A DNA stretch of 64,000 bases from Micromonospora sp. NBC_00389 (GCF_036059255.1 NZ_CP107947.1:5828001-5892000), one strand, 5' to 3'; numbered from the stretch's first letter, positions 8,846-17,862 are shown. Notes: generated from the sequence alone by a model not told the origin. A program made the numbers and translations.

Positions 8846-9700
8846 TCAGCCGGCGACGACCTCGTGGGCGAGTGCGACCAGGTCGGCGACGCCCGGGTGT
8901 CGGGGCGGGTGCCGCCAGGCCAGCAGCACGGTGATGTCGGGAGCGTCGGTGAGTGGCCGGTACGCCACCGCCGGGGTGGGATACATCGCGGCGGTCGCGG
9001 AGGTGGTGACCCCGACCGCCCGACCGGCGCTGATCGCGGCGAGCCAGTCGTCGGTGTTCACCACCGGCACCACGGTCGCCGGCGCGGCGCCCGCCGGCCA
9101 GAGGTCGAGCGTGGTGGTGCCGGTGGCGGTGTTCACCGCGAGGGGCTGGTCGACCAGGTCGGCCAGGGTGAGCACGGCCCGCTCGGCCAACGGGCTGTCC
9201 GCCGGCACGGTGGCCAGCCGGGGCTCGGTGAGCAGCCGCACGGTGCGTACGTCGGGCAGATCGACCGGCTGGCGCAGCACCGCGACGTCCACGGCGCCCC
9301 GGGCCAGCCCTGCGCTGCGGTCGTCGATGCGGAGCAACTCCAGCGGCGTGTCGGGGTGGGCGCGCCGCCACCGGCGCAGCAGGGTGACGGTGTGCCCGCC
9401 CAGCGCCGACCAGGCGTGCCCGAGCCGCAGCGGGCGCCCGGCGGCGTACCCCGGGTCCAGCACGTCGTCGACGGCCGCGACCGCGGCGGCGGCCCGGTCA
9501 CGCAGCGACCGGCCGGCCGGGGTCAGGTGCAGATGGTGGGTGGACCGGTCGACCAACCGGATCCCCAGATGGTCCTCCAGCTGGCGGAGCGTGCGCGACA
9601 GCGCGGGCTGGGTGACCCGGAGTCGCCCGGCGGCGCGGGTGATGCTGCCCTCCTCGGCGATGGCCAGGAAGGCACGCAGGTGCCGCAGCTCCACGGTCAT
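8846..9700 (-). CDS. LysR-family transcriptional regulator
   Basis: The protein has 284 residues. The N-terminal winged helix-turn-helix covers residues 4-62 (LRHLRAFLAIAEEGSITRAAGRLRVTQPALSRTLRQL). It is followed by a periplasmic-binding-protein-like effector domain. ATG 9700 is supported by TATGCT 8 nt upstream and by the standard LysR N-terminus; a longer frame upstream is not credible. It is divergent from an EamA-type exporter, the usual arrangement for a LysR protein controlling its neighbour. Confidence 0.93.
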   Translation of the reverse strand: MTVELRHLRAFLAIAEEGSITRAAGRLRVTQPALSRTLRQLEDHLGIRLVDRSTHHLHLTPAGRSLRDRAAAAVAAVDDVLDPGYAAGRPLRLGHAWSALGGHTVTLLRRWRRAHPDTPLELLRIDDRSAGLARGAVDVAVLRQPVDLPDVRTVRLLTEPRLATVPADSPLAERAVLTLADLVDQPLAVNTATGTTTLDLWPAGAAPATVVPVVNTDDWLAAISAGRAVGVTTSATAAMYPTPAVAYRPLTDAPDITVLLAWRHPPRHPGVADLVALAHEVVAG

Positions 9701-9770
9701 AACTGGGGAGCATAACCGCAGTGGAACCGGCATTTCCCTCCCCCGCGCCGCGTCCCCTAGCGTCGCCACC
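9698..9770. promoter_or_regulatory. LysR/EamA divergent control region
   Basis: This short interval holds a minus-strand -10 (TATGCT on the minus strand, 9709-9714) and a plus-strand -10 (TAGCGT, 9758-9763, 7 nt before GTG 9771). A direct repeat CATAAC lies at 9698-9703 and 9711-9716. The repeats could be LysR contacts; that is inference. Confidence 0.4.
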
Positions 9771-10685
9771 GTGACCGACACCCTGCTGCCCGACCGGCCG
9801 ACACCCGCTCCCGCGCCGACCGGCCGAGCCGGTGGCGTCGGCGCGGTGGGCATGGTGCTCGGTGGGGCGCTGTCGGTGCAGTTCGGCTCCGCCGTGGCCG
9901 CCCTGCTCTTCCCGCGTAGCGGGGTGGCCGGCGCGGTGACCCTGCGACTGACGATCTCGGCCGTGCTGCTGCTCATCGTCTGCCGGCCCCGACTGCGCGG
10001 CCACGACCGGGCGGCCTGGGCCGCGGCGGGCGCGTTCGGGCTGGCACTGGCCGGCATGAACTCGCTGTTCTACCAGGCCATCGAGCGGATCCCGCTGGGC
10101 CCGGCGGTGACCCTGGAGGTGCTCGGCCCACTGGCGCTGTCGGTGTTCACCGCCCGCCGGCTGGCCAGCTGGTGCTGGGCGGGGCTGGCGCTGGCCGGGG
10201 TGGCGCTGCTCGGGCAGGGCGGCTTCGACCGGCTGAACCCGGCCGGGGTGGCCTTCGCGTTCGGCGCGGGCGCCATGTGGGCCGCGTACATCGTGCTCAG
10301 CGCCCGGGTCGGCAGCCGGTTCCCGGGCGCGGACGGGCTGGCCCTGGCGCTGACCCTCGCCGCGCTCGTCACCCTGCCCCTCGGGATCATCGACGGCGGC
10401 GCCGCGCTGCTCGACCCGGCCGTGCTGGCGCTCGGCACGGCCCTCGCGGTGCTCGCCTCCGGGCTGCCGTACACGCTGGAGCTGCTGGCGCTGCGCCGGA
10501 TGCCCACGGCCACGTTCGCGGTGCTGATGAGCCTCGGCCCGGCCATCGCCACGCTGGCCGGTTGGCTGGTGCTGCGGCAGGCGTTGACCCTGCTGGAGTG
10601 CGCCGCCATCGTGCTGGTCATCGCGGCCAGCATCGGCGCGGTACGGGTCAGCGCAGCAGCCGCAGGGCGCCCGGCACGGCAGTGA
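9771..10685 (+). CDS. EamA/RhtA-type inner-membrane exporter
   Basis: The 304-residue protein has ten hydrophobic segments arranged as two five-helix EamA repeats. The second repeat starts near GVAFAFGAGAMWAAYIVLS. The pattern resembles RhtA (threonine/homoserine exporter). GTG 9771 follows TAGCGT by 7 nt. Divergence from a LysR gene suggests induction by an effector, perhaps the exported metabolite. The 3' end overlaps the convergent diacylglycerol-kinase gene by 38 bp. The substrate is not known. Confidence 0.88.
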   Translation: MTDTLLPDRPTPAPAPTGRAGGVGAVGMVLGGALSVQFGSAVAALLFPRSGVAGAVTLRLTISAVLLLIVCRPRLRGHDRAAWAAAGAFGLALAGMNSLFYQAIERIPLGPAVTLEVLGPLALSVFTARRLASWCWAGLALAGVALLGQGGFDRLNPAGVAFAFGAGAMWAAYIVLSARVGSRFPGADGLALALTLAALVTLPLGIIDGGAALLDPAVLALGTALAVLASGLPYTLELLALRRMPTATFAVLMSLGPAIATLAGWLVLRQALTLLECAAIVLVIAASIGAVRVSAAAAGRPARQ

Positions 10686-11577
10686 TCGTCACCGGCAGGT
10701 CCAGCGAGCGCTCGCCGTCGGCGTAGGTGGTGATGCCCTCGGCGGTCAGCTCCACCGTCCGTGCCCGGTACGTGCGGACCAGGGGGTGGCTGACGTGGGT
10801 GCCCTGGTAGATGCGCGGCTTGACCCGGATCAGGGTGCGCCGGTTGATCCGGCCACCCACCACCACGTCGAGCAGCCCGTCGGTCGGGTCGGCGTCGGGG
10901 CAGATCCGCATCCCCCCGCCGTAGGTCGGGCAGTTGCCCACCGCCACCAGCACCGCGTCCAACTCGTGCTGCTCCCCGTCCAGGCGCAGCGTGTACCGGC
11001 GGGGCCGCAACCGTGCCAGCTCGACGAGGATCGCCAGGTCATACCGGCGAGGGCCACGCGGCCAGCGCATCCGATTGGCCCGCTCGTTGACGATCGCGTC
11101 GAATCCGGCCGCGAGGACCGCCCCGTACCAGCGCTGGACGCCGTCAGCGCCGGTCATCGAGGCGAGGTCGACGAGGTGGCTCCGGCCGGCACGCAGCGCC
11201 TCGGCGATCACCGTCACCGCCGCCAGCGGATCGGCCGGGAAGCCGGTGTCGAGGGCGAAGTCGTTACCGGTACCGGCCGGCACCGCGCCGAACGGCACAT
11301 CGGTGCCGGCGACAGCCTGCAGCGCCCGGTGCACGGTCCCGTCCCCGCCGACCGCGACCAGCGCACCGGCGCCGTCGGCTACCGCGGCGTGGCAGGCCGC
11401 CTCCGCCTCGCCGGGACTGGACGCCGACAGCAGCCGGACCGGTCGGTCGGCGGCGGACAGCCCGTCGAGCAGCCGGGGCAGCAGGGCGCGGTGCCGTCCC
11501 CTTCCGGCCGTCGGGTTGATGAGCACGGCGACGGGACCCCCGGTGTGCGGGCCGGGCGGGTGATCGTCTGCGGTCAC
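10648..11577 (-). CDS. Diacylglycerol/lipid kinase (DagK/YegS family)
   Basis: The 309-residue DAGKc protein has the nucleotide-binding motifs NPTAGRG, GGDGTVHRAL and PAGTGNDFA in order. A beta-sandwich C-terminal domain ends in VPGALRLL. The family phosphorylates diacylglycerol or related lipids at the membrane, recycling lipids or supplying phosphatidic acid. GTG 11577 is preferred over GTG 11586 because TACGGT lies exactly 7 nt upstream of it. It overlaps the exporter gene tail to tail. Confidence 0.92.
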   Translation of the reverse strand: MTADDHPPGPHTGGPVAVLINPTAGRGRHRALLPRLLDGLSAADRPVRLLSASSPGEAEAACHAAVADGAGALVAVGGDGTVHRALQAVAGTDVPFGAVPAGTGNDFALDTGFPADPLAAVTVIAEALRAGRSHLVDLASMTGADGVQRWYGAVLAAGFDAIVNERANRMRWPRGPRRYDLAILVELARLRPRRYTLRLDGEQHELDAVLVAVGNCPTYGGGMRICPDADPTDGLLDVVVGGRINRRTLIRVKPRIYQGTHVSHPLVRTYRARTVELTAEGITTYADGERSLDLPVTITAVPGALRLLR

Positions 11578-11584
11578 GGGCAGC

Positions 11585-11590
11585 ACCGTA
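11585..11590 (-). promoter_or_regulatory. Leaderless -10 box for the lipid kinase
   Basis: Read on the minus strand this is TACGGT, 7 nt from GTG 11577. It is the basis for choosing that start. Confidence 0.45.
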
Positions 11591-11697
11591 ACCGGTCGGA
11601 TGCCCGCCGGTCACCGGGGGCGGCGACGTCACCATCGGTGCCGGCGTCCGCGCGCACGGTGCAGCGGGGGTGGCGGTCTCGTCGCCGGCACATGCGG

Positions 11698-11730
11698 CGA
11701 CGCCGCCCCCGGCAAGCGGGGACGGCGTCG
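11698..11730 (-). terminator. Terminator of the tat genes
   Basis: CGACGCCG pairs with CGGCGTCG. After one mismatch, CCCC pairs with GGGG around a 7-nt loop. It begins 24 nt past the tatC stop. Confidence 0.6.
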
Positions 11731-11753
11731 GCGGACCGGGCGGCGCGGGGTCG

Positions 11754-12707
11754 TCAGGTCATGTCGTCGTAGCGACGTTCGATCGGGGCCGGTGGGGCGA
11801 TCGGATCGGCTGCGCCGACCGGCGTGGCCATGTCGATCCGCTGCCCGGCCTCGACCGGCTCGGCGTCGTGCTCCAGCGGCGACACCTCGTCGTCGTCGAG
11901 GCCGGCGTAGACCTCCTTGCCGCGCCCTCGCCGGCGATCGTTGAGGAACGCGACCCCGACCGCGGCGAAGTAGAGCGCGGAGAGGCAGAGCGCCAGGGCG
12001 GTCATCCCGAACGGGTCCGGGGTGGGGGTCACCACGGCGGAGAAGGCGAAGAACACGAAGATCGCCACCCGCCACCAACCGAGCAGCTTCTTCCCGCTGG
12101 CCAGGCCCACGAAGTTGAGCATCAGCACGATCAGCGGGAACTCGAACGCCACCCCGAACAACAAGATCAAGTTGGTGACGAACGATATGTACCGGGTGAC
12201 TTCCAGGTTGGTCGAGATGTCATCGCCGGACACATTCAGCAGGAACTCGAGGCCCTTGGTGGTGACGAAGAAGGCCAGCACCGCACCGGCGGCGAAGAGC
12301 GGCGCCGCCAGGGCCGTGAAGATGTAGGCGTAGCGCCGCTCGTTGCGGTGCAGCCCGGGCGCGATGAACGCCCAGAGCTGGTAGAGCCAGATGGGCGCCG
12401 CGATGATCAGGCCCACCCACAGGCCGATCTTCAGGTTCAACAGGAAGACGTCCGCAACGCCGAGCTGGACGAACTTGCACTTCCCGCTGATCGGGTCCAT
12501 CGACGCCGGCAGGTCGCAGTACGGCTTCGACAGCAGCACCCGGACCGGCGTCGCCAGCCAGATGCCGATGCCGAAGCCGATCAGGATCGCCAGCGAGGCA
12601 CGGAACAGGCGGTTGCGCAGCTCGCGGACGTGCTCGATGAGCGTCATCGAGCCGTCGGCGGCCCGTTCGAAACTGCTCGGGCCGCGCTTACGCAGTGCGA
12701 AGGCCAC
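11754..12707 (-). CDS. tatC: TatC, twin-arginine translocase subunit
   Basis: The 317-residue protein has six transmembrane helices and the TatC opening GSMTLIEHVRELRNRLFRA, the surface that recognises twin-arginine signal peptides. The conserved block FAFSAVVTPTPDPFGMTALALCLSALYF lies near the end. A hydrophilic tail of about 70 residues follows the last helix, typical of actinobacterial TatC. With TatA it moves folded proteins across the membrane using the proton gradient. GTG 12707 is 18 nt after the tatA stop, so the two are one operon. No tatB is in the window. Confidence 0.96.
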   Translation of the reverse strand: MAFALRKRGPSSFERAADGSMTLIEHVRELRNRLFRASLAILIGFGIGIWLATPVRVLLSKPYCDLPASMDPISGKCKFVQLGVADVFLLNLKIGLWVGLIIAAPIWLYQLWAFIAPGLHRNERRYAYIFTALAAPLFAAGAVLAFFVTTKGLEFLLNVSGDDISTNLEVTRYISFVTNLILLFGVAFEFPLIVLMLNFVGLASGKKLLGWWRVAIFVFFAFSAVVTPTPDPFGMTALALCLSALYFAAVGVAFLNDRRRGRGKEVYAGLDDDEVSPLEHDAEPVEAGQRIDMATPVGAADPIAPPAPIERRYDDMT

Positions 12708-12725
12708 GGTGCTCGGGCCTCTCGA

Positions 12726-13019
12726 TCAGTTGTCGCGGACGCGGTGCACCGGGTCGACGACCGGCTGCTGCTGCGGCGGGGCCTGGTACGGCGCCTGCTG
12801 CGGCTGCCCGGCGTGCGGCGGCAGCGGCTGGTAGCCGGCCTGCGCGTCGGCCTTCTCGGCGAGGTCGCGGTCGTCATCCTGCAGGCTCTTGGTCTCGGCC
12901 TTGATGATCCGCAGCGAACGGCCCAGCGAGCGCGCAGCGTCGGGGAGCCGCTTCGCACCGAAGAGCAGGATCAGCACAACCACGAGAACCGCGATGTGCC
13001 ACGGCTTGAGGGCACCCAT
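12726..13019 (-). CDS. tatA: TatA, twin-arginine translocase pore subunit
   Basis: The 97-residue protein has one N-terminal transmembrane helix ([21 protein letters not shown]) with the invariant FG hinge. It is followed by an amphipathic helix ([17 protein letters not shown]) and a Pro/Gln-rich tail. It should oligomerise into the Tat pore. ATG 13019 has GGAG 6 nt upstream; a longer frame upstream is spurious. Confidence 0.95.
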   Translation of the reverse strand: MGALKPWHIAVLVVVLILLFGAKRLPDAARSLGRSLRIIKAETKSLQDDDRDLAEKADAQAGYQPLPPHAGQPQQAPYQAPPQQQPVVDPVHRVRDN

Positions 13020-13200
13020 GAGAAGCTCCAGTCGCTCTGTGTGTCCGGGGGGTGGTACGCAGCCCATCGTACGTGCGGATCGGCGGGACGCCACCCGCCG
13101 GGGGGTGATGGTCCGGCCCGGCCGGTGAAGTCTTGACCAACGCGGATGATCCGTCAACCACCCGCCGGGCAGCCGCTCGAGGCGCCGTGGACGGGGTCGA

Positions 13201-13446
13201 TCAGCCGCGCTTGGCCTTGATCACGGCGAGCCGCCGTTGGGCGGTGTCGAGTTGGCGCTGGACACCCTCGGCACGCTGCTGCAGCGCCTCGGCGGTCTCC
13301 CGCAGCCCTTCGGCCTCGGCGGCCCGTCGCTGCAACGCCGCCGCGGCGCGGCGCAGCCGGGGCAGCCGGGTCAGCACCGGCCGCACGGCCAGCGCGAGCG
13401 CCACGAGCGGGAGCAGCACCACCGCGAGCACGATCCATTTCAGCAC
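13201..13446 (-). CDS. Small membrane-anchored coiled-coil protein
   Basis: The 81-residue protein has an N-terminal transmembrane helix ([20 protein letters not shown]). An uninterrupted amphipathic region follows (about 28-78) rich in Ala, Leu, Gln, Arg and Glu with heptad spacing, so it is almost certainly a coiled coil. It lies between pafC and tatA on the same strand, 10 nt after the pafC stop. TAGGCT 7 nt before GTG 13446 gives it its own leaderless promoter inside the pafC end. I do not recognise the family. A role as a membrane scaffold is possible but unproven. Confidence 0.75.
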   Translation of the reverse strand: MLKWIVLAVVLLPLVALALAVRPVLTRLPRLRRAAAALQRRAAEAEGLRETAEALQQRAEGVQRQLDTAQRRLAVIKAKRG

Positions 13447-13453
13447 GGCGGTC

Positions 13454-13459
13454 AGCCTA
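13454..13459 (-). promoter_or_regulatory. Leaderless -10 box for the 81-aa coiled-coil gene
   Basis: Minus-strand TAGGCT, 7 nt before GTG 13446, overlapping the stop region of pafC. Confidence 0.45.
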
Positions 13460-14551
13460 CTGGGTGCGGCCGGCCACCGCCGGGTCGCCCGAGGGCGCGC
13501 CCGCCCGGTCGGACGGGCCAGGTGTCGCGGATTCGGGCGTCGCCTGGTCGGCCTCGGGCCGCCGGGGTGCGGCGGTGGGCGCCGGCACGGCGTACGCGTC
13601 CAGCGCGGCGGCCGCCGTCGCCCGGACCTGCTCAGCCAGCTCGACCGGGGCGACCACGGTGACGTCCGGGCCGAGGCCGAGCACGAACCGGCGGGCCCAC
13701 CCCAGGTCGGTCACCCGCAGCGAGACCAGCCACTGGTCGCCGTCGCCGGCCTCCACCCGCTCGCACGGGTAGTACTCGGTGATCCACCGCTCGCTGCGGG
13801 CGATCCGCAGGGTGATCAGCGGCAGGTCGGGCGAGGGACGGAAGACACCCTCGGTGAGGTCGTGCGGGACGGCCTGCGGTGGCGCGGCGGCCGGCTCGTC
13901 CAGCTCGGTGATCGCGTCGATCCGGTCGGCCCGGAACAGTCGGACCGCCTCGGCGCGCCGGCACCACGCCTCCACGTACGCCCGGCCGCCGACCATCAGC
14001 ATCCGCAGCGGGTCGATGACACGGTCGGTGGTCTCGTCCCGGGCCGCCGTGTAGTAGGTGATCCGCAGCGCCCGGCCGCCCTCTACGGCGGCGCGCAGCG
14101 CCTCCACCCGCCGGGTGTCCCCCGGCAGCCGGACCGCCACCGGCGCGCCCACCAGGTCCCCGGCGTCCTCGATCTTCGCGAGGGCCCGCTCGACGGCCTC
14201 CCGGTTGGCCACCCCGGGTGTCTCGGCGAGCATCCGCAGCGCCACCACGAGGGCCAACGCCTCGTCGGGGGTGAGCCGCAGCGGCCGGTCGATGCCGGCG
14301 TCGTAGGTGATGGTCACCCGGTCGCCGTCGAAGGCCATGTCGATCAGGTCACCGGGGCCGTAACCCGGCAGCCCGCACACCCAGAGCAGCTCCAGGTCCT
14401 CGCGCAACTGTCGCTCGGTGACGCCCAGATCGCCGGCGGCCTCGGCGACCTCGATCCCCGGTCGCGCCAGCAGGTAGGGCACCAGGTTCAGAAGCCGGGC
14501 CAGGCGGTCTGCGGAGGCCCGGGAGCCGCCGCGGGCAGCCGGCCGGGTCAC
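13457..14551 (-). CDS. pafC: PafC, WYL-domain transcriptional regulator
   Basis: The 364-residue protein has an N-terminal winged HTH (ADRLARLLNLVPYLLARPGIEVAEAAGDLGVTERQLREDL, in part). A WYL domain follows around RVIDPLRMLMVGGRAYVEAWCRRAEAVRLFRADRI, then a WCX-type C-terminal extension. In mycobacteria PafB and PafC act together as the activator of the RecA/LexA-independent DNA-damage response, probably sensing nucleic acid through WYL. GTG 14551 overlaps the pafB stop by 4 bp. The Pro-rich tail of about 40 residues is variable. Confidence 0.93.
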   Translation of the reverse strand: MTRPAARGGSRASADRLARLLNLVPYLLARPGIEVAEAAGDLGVTERQLREDLELLWVCGLPGYGPGDLIDMAFDGDRVTITYDAGIDRPLRLTPDEALALVVALRMLAETPGVANREAVERALAKIEDAGDLVGAPVAVRLPGDTRRVEALRAAVEGGRALRITYYTAARDETTDRVIDPLRMLMVGGRAYVEAWCRRAEAVRLFRADRIDAITELDEPAAAPPQAVPHDLTEGVFRPSPDLPLITLRIARSERWITEYYPCERVEAGDGDQWLVSLRVTDLGWARRFVLGLGPDVTVVAPVELAEQVRATAAAALDAYAVPAPTAAPRRPEADQATPESATPGPSDRAGAPSGDPAVAGRTQ

Positions 14552-15546
14552 CGGGCACCCCCGGTGACAGCCAGGTCGTCGTGCCGGGCGGCGATCTCCT
14601 TGAGACGCTGGATGACCGCCTCGCGGACCTCCGGCGGGTCGAGCACCCGCACGTCCGGGCCGTACCCGACGAGGTGGCCGGCGATCCCGTCCGGGTCGGC
14701 GTACGGCAGGACCAGCCGGTCACCGTCCGTCCCGGCGGTCACCTCCACCGCCCAGCGGCGCAGCCCGGCGGCCCGGCCCGGTGCGGCCAGCACGGTGGCC
14801 CGGCCGGTGCGCTCCACCGGGCCGGACCAGCGGGCCACGTGGCTGATCAGGTCGACGCCGGCCGGCGGCTGATATCCGCCGGCCGCGCCGGTCACCCGGA
14901 CCGAGCCGACCACCCGGGACAGCCGGAAGCAGCGGGTCGCCGCGCGGTCGAGGTCGTGGCCGACCACATACCACCGGCCGCGCCAGCAGACCACGCCCCA
15001 CGGCTGCAGCCGGCGGCGACTGGGCGCGTCCCGGTCGGGCACCCGGTAGTCGAAGCCGACCTCGCGGCGATCCCGGGCGGCGGCGGTCAGCGGCGCGAAC
15101 GCCGGGTCGACGGTGACCATCGGCTCCAGGCCCAGGGTGGCCTGCGGGTCCACGTCCACCCCGGCGGCGCGCAGCTTGGCTAGCCCGGATGACGCGGCGG
15201 CGGCGAGCCCGGCGTGCTGCCACAGCCGGGCGGCGATGCCGACCGCGGCGGCCTCGTCCGGTTCGAGGGGGATGTCGGGCAGCGCGTACTCGCGATGGGC
15301 GATCCGGTAGCCGGGCTCGGCGTCGAAGACGCTGGCCGTTCCGGTCTCCAGCGGCACGCCCAGCTCACGCAGCTCGGCCTTGTCCCGTTCGAACTTGCGC
15401 TGGAACGCCTCGTGGTCGCGCGCGTCGTCGGGATCGTGCTCGTAGCCGGGCACGGTCGCGGCGATCTGCGCGGCGGTCAGGAACCGTCGCGTGGACAGGA
15501 GGCAGATCACCAGGTTGACCAGGCGTTCGGTGCGGGTCCGCGACAC
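14548..15546 (-). CDS. pafB: PafB, WYL-domain transcriptional regulator
   Basis: The 332-residue protein has an N-terminal HTH (ERLVNLVICLLSTRRFLTAAQIAATVPGY) and a WYL domain with a near-canonical core (PWGVVCWRGRWYVVGHDLDRAATRCFRLSRV). A WCX-type C-terminal domain follows. It is the partner of PafC and the two overlap by 4 bp, so equal amounts are expected. Start GTG 15546 follows TAGCGT by 6 nt (leaderless). It is divergent from a cation transporter. Confidence 0.94.
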   Translation of the reverse strand: MSRTRTERLVNLVICLLSTRRFLTAAQIAATVPGYEHDPDDARDHEAFQRKFERDKAELRELGVPLETGTASVFDAEPGYRIAHREYALPDIPLEPDEAAAVGIAARLWQHAGLAAAASSGLAKLRAAGVDVDPQATLGLEPMVTVDPAFAPLTAAARDRREVGFDYRVPDRDAPSRRRLQPWGVVCWRGRWYVVGHDLDRAATRCFRLSRVVGSVRVTGAAGGYQPPAGVDLISHVARWSGPVERTGRATVLAAPGRAAGLRRWAVEVTAGTDGDRLVLPYADPDGIAGHLVGYGPDVRVLDPPEVREAVIQRLKEIAARHDDLAVTGGAR

Positions 15547-15673
15547 GGGTAGACGCTAGCAGCCGACGCGCCCGGGACGTGCATCCGCGCGGGCGTGCCG
15601 CACATCTGTTCGGATCGGGGTGTCCGGGCCGGCAGCCCGGCGGGGTGTCGTCGCCGGTCATAGGGTGACTCTC
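15547..15673. promoter_or_regulatory. Divergent leaderless promoters, pafB / cation transporter
   Basis: Minus-strand TAGCGT (15553-15558) lies 6 nt before the pafB GTG. Plus-strand TAGGGT (15661-15666) lies 7 nt before ATG 15674. No clear palindrome was found between them. Confidence 0.5.
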
Positions 15674-16693
15674 ATGGCGGAAGTGGGCGTCAAGGCGGAA
15701 GCGGGCGTCAAGACCGAGAGCGTCGGCACCGTGGTCGTCGCCGGCGCCGCCAACCTCGCCATCGCGGTGGCCAAGCTGATCGCCGGGCTGATCTCCGGCT
15801 CGGCCGCGATGCTCTCCGAGGCGGCACACTCGATCGCCGACACCACCACCGAGGTGCTGCTCTACCAGGCGCTGCGCCGGGGCGCCCGGCCCGCGGACAC
15901 CCGGCACCCCTTCGGGTACGGCAAGGAAAGCTACGTCTGGGCGTTCTTCGCGGCCATGTTCACCTTCGTCGCGGGCGCCGGTTTCGCCGTCACCCACGGC
16001 GTCACCACCATCCTGGTGCACCAGCACAGCGGCGACTATCTGGTCTCGTACATCGTGCTGGGGGTGTCGTTCGTCATCGAGTCCATCTCGCTGGCCCGGG
16101 CCGTGCGGCAGGTCCGCCGCGAGTCCCGGCGCTGGAAGACCACTCCCCGGCGGTTCCTGCGGCTGACCGCCGACACCACCGTCAAGGCGGTCTTCCTGGA
16201 GGACAGCGCGGCGCTGATCGGTCTGCTGCTGGCCGGGCTCGGGGTCGGCCTGTCCGAGGCCACCGGCGACGAGGTGTGGGACGGCGTCGCGTCGATTCTG
16301 ATCGGGCTGCTGCTGCTGACGGTCGCCGGGATCCTGGCCAGCAACAACCTGTCCCTGCTGGTCGGCCGGGCGGTCCCGGAGCGGCTGCGCCGCGTGATCG
16401 AGCAGGAGATGGCCGGGCTGCCCGAGGTGGAGCGGATCGACACCCTGCTGACCATGCAGCTCGGCCCGGACGACATCCTGGTCGCCGCGAAGGTCGATTT
16501 TCGTGACGAGGCCACCGGCGCGGCCATCGAGGCCACCGCCGACGAGGCCGAGCGGCGGCTCACCGGGCGGTTCCCGGAGATCCGCTACGTCTTCCTCGAC
16601 CCGACCCGTTCGCTGCCCGGCGCCGGCGGCCAGGCGCGAAACACCCAGGCCGGCCCGAGCCCGGACGCCGGCGGCGCACCCGACCCGACCTGA
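15674..16693 (+). CDS. Cation diffusion facilitator (CDF) transporter
   Basis: The 339-residue protein has six transmembrane helices. Helix 2 carries the metal-site run SEAAHSIADTTTE, and helix 5 has a matching acidic run (DTTVKAVFLEDSAALIG). The C-terminal cytoplasmic domain (about 215-310) resembles the ferredoxin-like metal-sensing fold of CDF proteins. It should export a divalent cation such as Zn2+, Mn2+ or Fe2+ using protons; the metal cannot be told from sequence. ATG 15674 was chosen for the leaderless promoter; an upstream in-frame start is unlikely. The tail is Pro/Gly-rich. Confidence 0.92.
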   Translation: MAEVGVKAEAGVKTESVGTVVVAGAANLAIAVAKLIAGLISGSAAMLSEAAHSIADTTTEVLLYQALRRGARPADTRHPFGYGKESYVWAFFAAMFTFVAGAGFAVTHGVTTILVHQHSGDYLVSYIVLGVSFVIESISLARAVRQVRRESRRWKTTPRRFLRLTADTTVKAVFLEDSAALIGLLLAGLGVGLSEATGDEVWDGVASILIGLLLLTVAGILASNNLSLLVGRAVPERLRRVIEQEMAGLPEVERIDTLLTMQLGPDDILVAAKVDFRDEATGAAIEATADEAERRLTGRFPEIRYVFLDPTRSLPGAGGQARNTQAGPSPDAGGAPDPT

Positions 16694-16740
16694 ACCACGT
16701 CGCCGGACCACCCGGGCGCGGGACGCCGGGCCCGCGCGGC

Positions 16741-16746
16741 TAGCGT
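16741..16746 (+). promoter_or_regulatory. Leaderless -10 box for the DUF3866 gene
   Basis: TAGCGT, then 7 nt, then ATG 16754. Confidence 0.5.
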
Positions 16747-16753
16747 GCCCGTC

Positions 16754-17839
16754 ATGGTGCGATGGCGGGCGGGGACGGTGGCGGCGCTGCGGCGGCAGTG
16801 GACCGGGGCGATGGAGCTCGACGTCGACCTGCCCGACGGCACCCGCATGCGGGCGCTGGCCTACCCGGAGTTGGTCGGCACGCCCGAGCCCGGCGACCGG
16901 GTGCTGCTCAACGTCGGTGCGCTGCTGATGGGGCTGGGCACCGGCGGGTACGCCCTGGTGGTGGCGCTGCCGGACCGGCTGCCGCCCGACCCGCCGGCCT
17001 CCGGCGACACCCGCGACACCGGGCACCTCGTCAAGGCCCGCTACACCCCGCTGCAACCGATCCTGCTCGGCGTCGACGAGGAGGCGTCCCCGCACCGGGA
17101 CGTCCTGGCCGACGCCGACGACCTGGGCGGGCTGCCGGTGGTCACCGCCGACCTGCACTCGGCTCTGCCGGCGATCCTGGCCGGCATCCGGGCCGACGCC
17201 CCGCACGCCCGGGTGGCGTACCTGCTGACCGACGGTGGGGCGCTGCCGGCCTGGTTCTCCCGCACCCTGGCCGGGCTGCGCGCCGACCTTGCCGGGACGA
17301 TCACCGTCGGGCAGGCGTTCGGCGGCGACCTGGAGGCCACCACCCTGCACGGCGGCCTGCTCGCCGCCCGGTACGTGCTGCGCGCCGACGTGGCGGTGGT
17401 CGCGCAGGGGCCCGGCAACCTCGGCACGGGCACCCGGTGGGGCTTCTCCGGGGTCGCCGTCGGCGAGGCGGTCAACGCGGTCGCCACGCTGGGCGGCCGG
17501 CCGGTCGGGTCACTGCGGATCTCCGCCGCCGACCCCCGCCCCCGGCACCGGGGCGTGTCCCACCACAGCCTCACCGCGTACGGCCGGGTGGCGCTCGCCC
17601 CGGCGGAGCTGGTGGTGCCCGACGACCTGGACCCGGCGCTGGCCGCCGAGGTGGACGCGGCGCTGGTCCCGCTGGCGGCCCGACACCGGATCGTCCGGGT
17701 GCCCGTCACCGGCCTCGACGCGGCGCTGCGGGCCAGCACCGTGCCGCTGTCCACCATGGGCCGTGGCCTCGACGCCGACCACGCCTACTTCCTCGCCGCC
17801 GCGGCGGCCGGCCGCCACGCCGCCACCCTGCTGCCCTGA
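16754..17839 (+). CDS. DUF3866 family protein
   Basis: The 361-residue soluble protein resembles DUF3866. It has an N-terminal beta domain with GDRVLLNVGALLMGLGTGGYALVVA. A larger alpha/beta part follows, with glycine-rich runs (VAQGPGNLGTGTRWGFSGVAVGEAVNA) and the conserved RHRGVSHHSLTAYGRVALAP. No catalytic assignment is known to me; the paired His in VSHHSLT would be the first residues to test. Start ATG 16754 follows TAGCGT by 7 nt. It stands alone, converging on the oxalate decarboxylase gene. Confidence 0.85.
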   Translation: MVRWRAGTVAALRRQWTGAMELDVDLPDGTRMRALAYPELVGTPEPGDRVLLNVGALLMGLGTGGYALVVALPDRLPPDPPASGDTRDTGHLVKARYTPLQPILLGVDEEASPHRDVLADADDLGGLPVVTADLHSALPAILAGIRADAPHARVAYLLTDGGALPAWFSRTLAGLRADLAGTITVGQAFGGDLEATTLHGGLLAARYVLRADVAVVAQGPGNLGTGTRWGFSGVAVGEAVNAVATLGGRPVGSLRISAADPRPRHRGVSHHSLTAYGRVALAPAELVVPDDLDPALAAEVDAALVPLAARHRIVRVPVTGLDAALRASTVPLSTMGRGLDADHAYFLAAAAAGRHAATLLP

Positions 17840-17862
17840 CCCGGCCCGACCCCGGCCCGACC

